From an uncultured Pseudomonadota bacterium (lineage in GTDB: Bacteria > Myxococcota_A > UBA796 > CAJQPC01): a DNA stretch of 35,675 nt. The notes under the pieces are model-generated. The model was not told the DNA's origin. It worked only from the letters and a program-made list of their open reading frames with translations, and made no database searches. Position numbers and translations under genes: made by a program. Positions 24,299 through 31,131 of this stretch are shown here, in pieces. Position 1 is the first letter of the stretch. The number at the start of each line of letters is the position of its first letter. The stretch is taken from NCBI GenBank assembly GCA_913060515.1, contig CAJXRZ010000064.1, positions 1-35,675 of the forward strand, given 5' to 3'.

Positions 24299-25239
24299 GC
24301 AACAACTCTGAGCGCCGCATCGTCGTCACAGGAGGGGCCGGCTACTACGGCTCTCTGGTGGTCCGTCAGCTCTTGGCCGCTGGCTACCGCGTCCACGTCG
24401 TGGACAACCTGATGTACGGCCCCATGTCGCTGATGGAGCTCTTCATCCACGAGCGTTTCTCCTTTACCCGGGGCGATGTGCTGGACACCGAGCTGCTCAA
24501 GCGCGAGCTGGATGGTGCCTGGGCCTGTGTTCACCTGGCGGCGCTGGTGGGCTATCCGCTGTGCAAGAAGGAGCCTGAGCGTGCCGTGGCGGTCAACGTG
24601 GGCGGCACAAAGTCGGTGCTGGAGGCCTTGGATCCACAGACCAAGCTCATCTACGCCTCCACCGGCAGCAACTACGGAGAGGTGCAAGGCGTCTGCACCG
24701 AGGAGACCCCGCTCAACCCCCTGAGTCTCTACGGCGAGACCAAGACCGAGGCCGAATACCTCTGTATGGCCCGCGGCCACGTCAGCTCCTACCGATTCGC
24801 CACGGCATTCGGACTCTCGCCGCGGCTGCGCTTGGACTTGATGATCAACGACTTTACCTGGCAGGCCCTGGTTCAGCGCTATCTCTTGGTCTACGAAAAG
24901 CACTTTCGCCGGACCTTTATCCACGTCCGCGACATGGCGCGCTGCGTGGAACACACCCTGGAGAACTGGGAGACGATGCAAGGCAACGTCTACAACGTGG
25001 GCGATGACTCCATGAACTTCACCAAAGAGGAGATCGTGCGTCTGCTCCAGTCCAAGATCCAGTTTGCCTGCCACTTCGCCGAAGTCGGGAGCGATGCGGA
25101 CAAGCGCGACTACGAGGTCTCCTACCAGAAGATCCGAGCCACGGGCTTCCGCACCTCCATCAGCATGGAGCAAGGCGTACATGAGATGGTCCGAGGGCTC
25201 AGTCTCTTGGAGTTTAGAAAGCCCTACTCCAACGTGTAG
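24295..25239 (+). CDS. Extended SDR nucleotide-sugar epimerase/dehydratase
   Basis: This 314-residue Rossmann-fold protein has the NAD(P) motif VTGGAGYYGS (11-20), the ASTGS active-site strand (121-125) and the catalytic pair Tyr146/Lys150 in YGETK. The C-terminal half carries the usual RDMARCVEHTL and YNVGDDSMNFTKEEIVRLL substrate-side elements. HLAALVGYPLCKKEPERAVAVN is typical of sugar-nucleotide SDRs of uncertain substrate. It lies between the ColD-like and Fcl/ColC-like genes, with a 4-base overlap upstream and 9 bases downstream. It therefore very probably acts on the same nucleotide sugar or its precursor. Whether it is a 4,6-dehydratase, epimerase or reductase cannot be settled from sequence alone. 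It does not look like GDP-mannose 4,6-dehydratase, which is longer and has a different N-terminus. Confidence 0.88.
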   Translation: MSNNSERRIVVTGGAGYYGSLVVRQLLAAGYRVHVVDNLMYGPMSLMELFIHERFSFTRGDVLDTELLKRELDGAWACVHLAALVGYPLCKKEPERAVAVNVGGTKSVLEALDPQTKLIYASTGSNYGEVQGVCTEETPLNPLSLYGETKTEAEYLCMARGHVSSYRFATAFGLSPRLRLDLMINDFTWQALVQRYLLVYEKHFRRTFIHVRDMARCVEHTLENWETMQGNVYNVGDDSMNFTKEEIVRLLQSKIQFACHFAEVGSDADKRDYEVSYQKIRATGFRTSISMEQGVHEMVRGLSLLEFRKPYSNV

Positions 25240-25248
25240 AGGAGCCTT

Positions 25249-26166
25249 GTGTCCCGTGTATTGGTCACCGGCGGTGCCGGGTTTTTGGGGTCCTGGATCG
25301 TACGAGGTCTGACTGCCCGCGGCTACACCTGCAGCGTGCCGCGCTCCAAGGAATACGATCTGCGCGAGGCCGCCGCCTGCTCAGACTTGCTCAGCGATTC
25401 CAAGCCCGACTGGGTCATCCACGCGGCCGTCAACGGCGGCGGCATCGGCTACATGCGGGCCCACGCCGCAGACGTGATGCACGACAACGTGCTGATGAGC
25501 ACCCACTTGATGGAGGCCTGCAGGCGGGCCAAGATCGAGCGCTTCGTGGGCGTCTCCAGCGTCTGCGCCTATCCCCGCATCGTGCCCATTCCCATGCGAG
25601 AGCCGGACCTTTTCCAAGGCTATCCAGAGCCCAGCAACGCCGGCTACGGGCTCTCCAAGCGCTTGATGATGGAGCACGGACGGGCCCTGCACGAGCAGTA
25701 CGGCATGCGCTGCGTGTTCCCCATGCCGACCAATCTCTATGGGCCTGGGGACGACTTTGACCCCCGCTCTAGCCACGTCGTGCCTGCACTGATTCGCCGC
25801 TGTTTGGAGGCGGTAGACTCCGGCGCCGAGTCCATCACCGCTTGGGGAACGGGCACAGCCACCCGAGAGCTTCTGTATGTGGAGGACTGCGCCCAAGCCG
25901 TCATCGCGATGGCCGAGCAGTGGGAGAGCCCGGAGCCGGTGAACATCGGAAACGGCGAGGAGTTCACCATCAAACGCTTGGTACACACCATCGCTGAGCA
26001 CTGCGCCTTTGAGGGGGAGATCCTCTGGGACATCACCAAGCCGGACGGCCAGCCCCGCAAGTGCTTGGACACCTCGCGGGCCACGGAAGGACTGGGCTGG
26101 AGCGCCCAGGTCGACCTGCACGAGGGCTTGAGGCGCACCATCTCTTGGTACCGGGAGAACCGTTGA
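25249..26166 (+). CDS. fcl: GDP-L-fucose synthase / ColC-like epimerase-reductase
   Basis: This 305-residue SDR closely resembles GDP-4-keto-6-deoxymannose 3,5-epimerase-4-reductase. The NADP motif is VTGGAGFLGS (6-15). AAVNGGGIGYMRA, SSVCAYP with Cys106, and Tyr133/Lys137 in YGLSK follow. NLYGPGDDFDPRSSHVVPALIRR contains His176. Cys106 and His176 correspond to Cys109 and His179, the acid/base pair for epimerisation in E. coli GDP-fucose synthase. WGTGTATRELLYVEDCA is also characteristic. GDP-colitose synthase (ColC) belongs to the same family. Next to a ColD-like gene, the product may be GDP-L-colitose or a related dideoxy sugar rather than GDP-fucose. The GTG start has a strong GAGGAG site. 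The stop overlaps the TTG start of the next gene. Confidence 0.9.
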   Translation: MSRVLVTGGAGFLGSWIVRGLTARGYTCSVPRSKEYDLREAAACSDLLSDSKPDWVIHAAVNGGGIGYMRAHAADVMHDNVLMSTHLMEACRRAKIERFVGVSSVCAYPRIVPIPMREPDLFQGYPEPSNAGYGLSKRLMMEHGRALHEQYGMRCVFPMPTNLYGPGDDFDPRSSHVVPALIRRCLEAVDSGAESITAWGTGTATRELLYVEDCAQAVIAMAEQWESPEPVNIGNGEEFTIKRLVHTIAEHCAFEGEILWDITKPDGQPRKCLDTSRATEGLGWSAQVDLHEGLRRTISWYRENR

Positions 26167-26786
26167 GGCGTGATCCCCTCACAGGGCCAAGAGCCGAGAT
26201 CTACGCCCATTTTCGACGCTTTCAGAGTCCCATGTTCACCCTGTGCACCCAAGTACCGGTGGCCTTGCCCAAGAGCGAGTACTTCAGCGGCATTCTCTGG
26301 GCCATCCTTCACGCGGCCAACCAAGTGCCCGAGCTGCGGGACCGCATCGTGGTGGACGGACAGGACTGGATCGAGCGCCATCCCCGCGTGGACACCACCT
26401 GCACAGTCGCTACAGAGGACGGGGCATTTCTGTTCTGCGAGATCCTCTGGAACCCCGACCGGCAGGCCTTCTTGGACGCTCTTCCAGCGCACATACAGAG
26501 CGCCCGCGAGCACGGCAAGCTCTTGCCCAAGGGCCCCCTTCGGGCCGACATGTTGTACCTGAGCTGCCTGCCTTGGAGCACGGTACACAGCGTGCAGCAC
26601 GCCATGCCTGGCGACCCAGACGACTGCATCCCTCGTATCCTTTGGGGGAAGGTCGACAATGGCCAAGTCGGAGTCTGTGTAACAGCACACCACTCCTTGG
26701 TCGACGGCCGACACATCGCACAGTTTTACAAGCACCTACGCTCCGCACTGCGCGAGCACCCCAGCCCAGAGGCGGAGAGAGAATGA
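26163..26786 (+). CDS. Chloramphenicol acetyltransferase-like acyltransferase
   Basis: From a TTG at 26163, whose last two bases begin the TGA stop of the previous gene (TTGA), the protein has 207 residues, close to the 210-220 of CAT enzymes. The N-terminal RAEIYAHFRRFQSPMFTLCTQVPV matches the start of CAT, which the first ATG (26232) would cut off. YFSGILWAILHAANQVPELRDRI (40-62) is the CAT substrate helix. AHHSLVDG (175-182) is the catalytic HHxxxDG motif, with His177 as general base. The fold and the acetyl-CoA chemistry are therefore likely. Drug resistance is not implied: many CAT-fold proteins acylate other hydroxyls. Its place after sugar genes and before a peptidase suggests modification of a sugar or small molecule. 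Confidence 0.85.
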   Translation: MRRDPLTGPRAEIYAHFRRFQSPMFTLCTQVPVALPKSEYFSGILWAILHAANQVPELRDRIVVDGQDWIERHPRVDTTCTVATEDGAFLFCEILWNPDRQAFLDALPAHIQSAREHGKLLPKGPLRADMLYLSCLPWSTVHSVQHAMPGDPDDCIPRILWGKVDNGQVGVCVTAHHSLVDGRHIAQFYKHLRSALREHPSPEAERE

Positions 26787-28189
26787 CTGCAGAGAACACG
26801 GCGGAGCGCGTCGCCAAGCGGGCCGACCAGGCCTTTGATGAGACTCTGGAGCAGCTCTGCGCCTACCTGCGTATTCCTGCCATCTCCTGCGATGAAGCCT
26901 ACTTCGGGGACGTACGCAAGCTGGCCGAGCGCATCCGAGAGGATCTGGAGGCCCTGGGACTGGACAACGCGCGCCTGTTGGAGCTGCCCGAGGCCCTGCC
27001 TTGTGTGGCGGCAGAGTGGCTGCACGCCGGTCCCGATGCGCCCACCATCTTGATCTACGGACACTTGGACTTGCAGCCGGTGAACCTGGCCAACTGGCGC
27101 ACGGACCCACACGAGCCCGTGGTGGTGGACGGACGCCTCTATGGCCGAGGCGCCGCCGATGACATGGGCGGCTGGATCTCCCACTTGGCAGCCCTGAAGG
27201 CCTGGAAGCAAGAGACGGGCGGCTTCCCTTGCAACGTGCGCCTGCTCATTGAAGGAGAAGAGGAGATCGGCTCGCCGAACCTCGAGCGCTTCATGGACAC
27301 CTTCCCCCAAGCCTTCGACTCCGACGTGATGGTGCTCACCGACTGTGAGAACCCCAGCACCAGCGTGCCGGGCCTGACCGTCAGCCTACGCGGCCTGCTG
27401 GAGGTGGAGCTGACCTGCAGCTCCCTGCAGGCTGATGGCCACAGCGGACTGTGGGGCGGCATGGTGCCGGACCCCGCCATTGCTCTGATCCAGCTCATCG
27501 GGCGCCTGGTGGACGAGGACGGCCGCATGAAGGTGGGCCGCGTAGATGTGGGCCAAGAGTGGGCCAAGGCCAGCTTCGATGTGCCGCTAAACAACGAGGT
27601 GATCCGCAAGGGCTCCCACATGCTCGAGGGCGTGGACCCGCTGCCCCTGCGCGGGCGCTCCGCTGCGGAGTGGATGTGGCGCCAGCCTGCCCTCACCGTG
27701 GTGGCCACCACCTTGCCCACGCCGGCGGAGAAGAAGAACGCCATCCGCACCCACGCCAGCGCCACCCTCTCCATTCGTGTGGCGCCCGGCATGTCCAGCG
27801 AGACCCTCTGGGAGCTGGTGCAGGCGGAGCTGACACGAGATGCCCCCCAGGGTGTGCTCGTGGAAGCCGAACAGCTGCCGGGCCCCGGCGAGGGCTGGCT
27901 CTACACCCCAAAGGGCCCCGCCTTCGAGGCAGCAGACCGCGCCTACGTGAAGAGCTGGGGCGCACCGCTGGTCCAGGTCGGCGTGGGAGGCTCCATCCCC
28001 TTCGTCGCGCTCTTTGGCCGACGCTTTGGAGACTTGCCCTTGATCCTCAACGGCGTGATGGATCCCCTGACCACCGCGCACGGGCCCAACGAGTCCATGG
28101 ATCTGGGCATCTTCCGCAAGGCCATCGCCGCCAACGTGTTCCTGCTCGATGAGCTGGCGGCCCTGGGCAAGGCGGGCCTGAAGGCATGA
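26783..28189 (+). CDS. M20 family metallopeptidase (dipeptidase-like)
   Basis: This 468-residue di-zinc exopeptidase has the metal ligands in family order: His94 in YGHLDLQP with Asp96 as the catalytic acid support, Asp127 in GRGAADDMGG, general base Glu160 and metal ligand Glu161 in EGEEEIGS, Asp187 in LTDCEN, and a late His in TAHGPNE. The lid domain between them (about 210-330) contains the usual DGHSGLWGG motif for dimer contacts. It is of the M20 dipeptidase (CNDP-like) type and most likely cytoplasmic, since there is no signal peptide. The ATG overlaps the stop of the CAT-like gene, and its own stop overlaps the next lipoprotein gene. Its relation to the sugar genes is unclear; it may cleave an N-acyl or dipeptide product. 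Confidence 0.92.
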   Translation: MTAENTAERVAKRADQAFDETLEQLCAYLRIPAISCDEAYFGDVRKLAERIREDLEALGLDNARLLELPEALPCVAAEWLHAGPDAPTILIYGHLDLQPVNLANWRTDPHEPVVVDGRLYGRGAADDMGGWISHLAALKAWKQETGGFPCNVRLLIEGEEEIGSPNLERFMDTFPQAFDSDVMVLTDCENPSTSVPGLTVSLRGLLEVELTCSSLQADGHSGLWGGMVPDPAIALIQLIGRLVDEDGRMKVGRVDVGQEWAKASFDVPLNNEVIRKGSHMLEGVDPLPLRGRSAAEWMWRQPALTVVATTLPTPAEKKNAIRTHASATLSIRVAPGMSSETLWELVQAELTRDAPQGVLVEAEQLPGPGEGWLYTPKGPAFEAADRAYVKSWGAPLVQVGVGGSIPFVALFGRRFGDLPLILNGVMDPLTTAHGPNESMDLGIFRKAIAANVFLLDELAALGKAGLKA

Positions 28190-29016
28190 TTCTCTGCCTG
28201 TCCCTGCTGGCTTGCTTGGAGCGCACCACCGGTGAGCCTGAGCCCTTGGATCCGCGCTTTACAGCCGGCGCCACAGAGAGCGGCGGCCAGGTGGTGACCC
28301 ACGACCCAGAGGCCGGACCGACTTCACCCTTTGGGGCGGACGCAGAGGATGGAATCACGGTGCGGGGCAGCCTGACCTCGCCTGTGGAAGAGGTGATCTC
28401 CCTGGACATCCTGACCATCGATCCCACGAGCGAGGCCGGTGTGTCCATGGTGGGGCGTGTGCTCTTCCCAGACGGCGGCACCTTCGAGCTCCAGGTGCCC
28501 AAAGAACAAGGTGAGCTGACTCTGCAGTTCTTCGTGGATCAGGGACGCCCCGGACCGGACGACGGAGATCCCTTTGTGGCGCGCGCGATCCTTGTGGAGA
28601 GCGAGGACCTAGACCTGGGAGAGCTGGCCTTGGTCGTTGGGGGCCGCGCCCTCGCGCCAGTACCCGGCGCCCGCAGCCATGTTTGGCCTTCTCACCCCGG
28701 ACCATGGACCCGGGTACAAGGCATGGTGATCGCAGAAGGGGACACGCCGGTGGCCGTGGACATCCGCAAACCCGATCCCAACAGCCAGACCGGGGACGCC
28801 TTCGTTGGCAAAGAGCAGCTCTCCGCCCCGGGACCCTTCACCCTGATGGTGCCCCAAGGCCTCGGCGAGCTGACTCTTCAGTTCTTCCAAGACGCCGGCG
28901 GTGATGGGCCGAGCGCAGACGATCCCTTCGCCGAGCAGTCCATCGACATCCAGGATCAGGCGCGCCTCACCCTGGAGGTCACCCTGCGCGCGCAAGCCCC
29001 GGCGCCCGCAGAATAG
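28186..29016 (+). CDS. Lipoprotein with two tandem homologous domains
   Basis: This 276-residue protein starts MILCLSLLAC, with lipobox L-L-A-C and Cys at position 10, and no basic n-region. After an acidic linker come two similar beta-rich units, about 57-150 and 176-266. Both contain the order RG/QG-strand, VxxDI..DP...G, F.L.VP...GELTLQFF, D.G..GP..DDPF, and a closing DL.LEL strand. GELTLQFF recurs at 109-116 and 227-234. The pattern resembles carboxypeptidase-regulatory-like or transthyretin-like surface domains, but this is a guess. It is the last gene of the operon-like run from 23063 (ATGA overlap with the peptidase) and is followed by a strong terminator. Confidence 0.85.
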   Translation: MILCLSLLACLERTTGEPEPLDPRFTAGATESGGQVVTHDPEAGPTSPFGADAEDGITVRGSLTSPVEEVISLDILTIDPTSEAGVSMVGRVLFPDGGTFELQVPKEQGELTLQFFVDQGRPGPDDGDPFVARAILVESEDLDLGELALVVGGRALAPVPGARSHVWPSHPGPWTRVQGMVIAEGDTPVAVDIRKPDPNSQTGDAFVGKEQLSAPGPFTLMVPQGLGELTLQFFQDAGGDGPSADDPFAEQSIDIQDQARLTLEVTLRAQAPAPAE

Positions 29017-29029
29017 GGACCCCAGGAAC

Positions 29030-29065
29030 AAAAAAAGGGGCCGCCAAGATGGCGACCCCTTTTTC
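29030..29065. terminator. Bidirectional rho-independent terminator
   Basis: AAAAAGGGG-C-CGCC and GGCG-A-CCCCTTTTT pair around an AAGAT loop, with a single C/A mismatch. A T-tract follows the stem in both directions. It serves the lipoprotein gene ending at 29016 (plus) and the small membrane protein ending at 29102 (minus). Confidence 0.9.
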
Positions 29066-29101
29066 TTGAACAGCCCCGTGGGGCCATCTTGTCGGGACTT
29101 T

Positions 29102-29380
29102 TCAGTCCTTGAAGATGCTGTTCAGGAAGTCCAGACCGTTCTCGTTCTCGCCGATGGACTGGCCGCTCTGCAGCTTCTGGCCGAGGAGGTAGGCGTCGTA
29201 CGCGAAGATCATCTGGGGGATGAAACCGAGACCGCAAATCCAGAGCACCATGGTGGCGACAATGGCGATGATGCCCTTCTTCTGCTGGCCCATCATCAGG
29301 TAGCCGACGCCGCCCAGAACGAGGAAGTTCAGAAGTGCGGGAACGATCGGGTTGGTATCAGGCTTCGAGATCTCACCCAT
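29102..29380 (-). CDS. Small two-helix membrane protein (TM2-like)
   Basis: This 92-residue protein has two hydrophobic segments (about 13-30 and 37-58). They are separated by the basic turn GQQKKG and followed by a short hydrophilic tail ending in IFKD. The pattern (GGVGYLMMGQQKKGIIAIVATMVLWICGLGFIPQMIFAYDAYLLGQKL) resembles TM2-domain and related small membrane proteins, including the Y-D-A motif after the second helix. It has a clear AGGAG site before the ATG, a -10 hexamer upstream and a strong terminator. It is therefore a well-formed single-gene unit. Its function is unknown. Confidence 0.85.
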   Translation of the reverse strand: MGEISKPDTNPIVPALLNFLVLGGVGYLMMGQQKKGIIAIVATMVLWICGLGFIPQMIFAYDAYLLGQKLQSGQSIGENENGLDFLNSIFKD

Positions 29381-29438
29381 GGCAGGCTCCTAGTCATTTT
29401 CTCGGGCGTTGTGGAAGGTCCCGAGTGATCGACGCGAC

Positions 29439-29444
29439 ATTATG
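29439..29444 (-). promoter_or_regulatory. -10 hexamer CATAAT for the small membrane protein
   Basis: CATAAT on the minus strand matches TATAAT at 5 of 6 and lies 58 bases before the ATG at 29380. The -35 region is poor (CCTTGC at 17 bases or TTGCTC at 15). Confidence 0.4.
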
Positions 29445-29492
29445 CCAAGTTGCACGAGTGAGCAAGGGGGGCCCCAAGGAATGAGTGAGTGA

Positions 29493-29498
29493 TAGACT
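29493..29498 (+). promoter_or_regulatory. -10-like hexamer TAGACT for the lamin-tail gene
   Basis: TAGACT lies 41 bases before the ATG at 29540. It is the same hexamer seen at 15273 and close to TAGAAT at 5988. Here a leader with a Shine-Dalgarno follows, unlike those cases. Confidence 0.35.
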
Positions 29499-29539
29499 CC
29501 TGAGCCGGGTGTCTGCGGGCTCGGCGTGAGGAGAATGTG

Positions 29540-31129
29540 ATGAGACTTCGACTGGCATGGTCCCTTCCCATCTTGGGCTTGCTCTGGGCACCCAATGCCC
29601 TGGCAGCGCGCGGCGCGAGCCAACAAGGCGACTTGGTGATCACGGAAGTGATGACCAGTCCGGAGAACGGCGTGCCCAACTACGCAGGGCAGTGGTTCGA
29701 GATCCGAAATGTGGCCGACGAGCTGCTCTTTCTCGAAGGACTCACGATCGAGAACGCAACAGGGACCGAGGTCATCACCCTGCCCGCGGGCAGCGGACTG
29801 CAGCTCGCGGTCGGCGACCATCTGGTCTTTGGCGTCTCCTCAAATGACTCCGACTCCGGCGCAGCCGACTTCAACGGCGGCATCCCGGTTGACATCACCT
29901 ACTCCTTCTTCACCGAGATGAACCTGGACCCGTCGGCCGATGCGCTGATCATCAAGCACACCGCCTCAGGCACGGTGCTCGATGCGGTGAATTGGACGAC
30001 CGAATGGAGCCTGCCAGAGGGCGCGAGCCTTCAAGCGGGGCCACACGCCCTCTACGAGTGGCCCAACGACTTGGCCTACAACTGGTGCGCCTCGGCCAAG
30101 TACATCGCGCCCTTGGGATTGAAGGGCACCCCAGGCGAGGACAACGAGCCCTGCGCAGGGGCTGGCGATGACGCGGACGGTGACGGCTACTCCGAGTCCC
30201 AAGGGGACTGCGATGACACCGACGCCTACGTGAACCCAGGCACCATCGACGGGGCGGGGGCCTACCCCATCGACGGCGTGGACTTCATTTTCGGCGCGGC
30301 CAACGACGATGCGGACTGCGACGGGCACCGGGACAGCGGGCTGACGGACGATGACGTAGACGGCTGGGCCGAGGTCGATGGCGACTGCGATGACGACTAC
30401 TTCTACGTGAACCCCGGCGTGAACGAGGGCAAGAACGCCGACGGCGTGGACGACGACTGCAACTGCTGGATCGACGATGTGGACCAGGACGGCGACGGCT
30501 TCACCACCCTGGTGGGTGCAAGCTACAGCCTGATCGGCTTGGTGGAGCCCTTCTGCCAGACCGACGCGGAGACCGACTGCCTGGATGAGAGCGACGACAT
30601 CACGGTCACGGGCAACCCCAAGCTGATCAACCCGGACGCGACCGAGGTGCCCTACGATGGCATCGACCAGGACTGCGACGGCTTTGACGAGTGCGATGTC
30701 GACGGAGACAGCTACGACGCCGAGGAGTGCGGGGGACTGGACTGCGATGACAGCAATCCAGAGATTCGCCCCGGCATCCCGGACGCCGACGCGGCTGCGG
30801 ACGGCGTCGACAACGACTGCGATGGCATCGTGGACAGCCCGGACCGGGACGGCGACGGATTCGGCATCAACGATGGGGACTGCGATGACGAAGACGTCGA
30901 CGTGAACCCTGCCGTGGAGGAGCGCTGTGATGACGGCGTGGACAACAACTGCGATGGTTGGGTCAACGAGAACTGCGCCTACCCCGCTGCGACCGCGACC
31001 CTGAGCGGCGGCTCGCTGATCCCTTGGGGTTGCAGCGCGGCCAGCGGAGCGCTCGGCGGGACCTCGGGGGCGGTGGCCGTACTGGCGATGCTCGCGATGA
31101 TTGCCCTTAGGCGCCGGGAGGAGGTGTGA
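29540..31129 (+). CDS. Lamin-tail / Asp-rich metal-binding-repeat surface protein with MYXO-CTERM-like tail
   Basis: This 529-residue protein has a normal signal peptide (MRLRLAWSLPILGLLWAPNALA). Residues about 30-175 look like a lamin-tail domain (GDLVITEVMTSPENG...GQWFEIRN...LEGLTIEN). Then come five or more Asp-rich repeats of the type GDCDD.D..VNPG...DGVDNDCDG, the putative calcium-binding motif common in Myxococcota. The C-terminus is GCSAASGALGG, a hydrophobic helix, then RRREEV: Cys, membrane helix, arginine cluster, as in MYXO-CTERM/GlyGly-CTERM sorting tails. This suggests processing and lipid-type anchoring at the surface. The ATG at 29540 is six bases after AGGAG; a GTG at 29537 is also in frame. 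The stop overlaps a GTG just before the next gene, so the two are probably co-expressed. Confidence 0.88.
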   Translation: MRLRLAWSLPILGLLWAPNALAARGASQQGDLVITEVMTSPENGVPNYAGQWFEIRNVADELLFLEGLTIENATGTEVITLPAGSGLQLAVGDHLVFGVSSNDSDSGAADFNGGIPVDITYSFFTEMNLDPSADALIIKHTASGTVLDAVNWTTEWSLPEGASLQAGPHALYEWPNDLAYNWCASAKYIAPLGLKGTPGEDNEPCAGAGDDADGDGYSESQGDCDDTDAYVNPGTIDGAGAYPIDGVDFIFGAANDDADCDGHRDSGLTDDDVDGWAEVDGDCDDDYFYVNPGVNEGKNADGVDDDCNCWIDDVDQDGDGFTTLVGASYSLIGLVEPFCQTDAETDCLDESDDITVTGNPKLINPDATEVPYDGIDQDCDGFDECDVDGDSYDAEECGGLDCDDSNPEIRPGIPDADAAADGVDNDCDGIVDSPDRDGDGFGINDGDCDDEDVDVNPAVEERCDDGVDNNCDGWVNENCAYPAATATLSGGSLIPWGCSAASGALGGTSGAVAVLAMLAMIALRRREEV

Positions 31130-31131
31130 TC

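Noticed and set aside
26163-26786. Chloramphenicol resistance gene
   Set aside because: The fold and catalytic motif are CAT-like, but the setting is a metabolic operon-like run with no mobile element, and the fold is used for many substrates.
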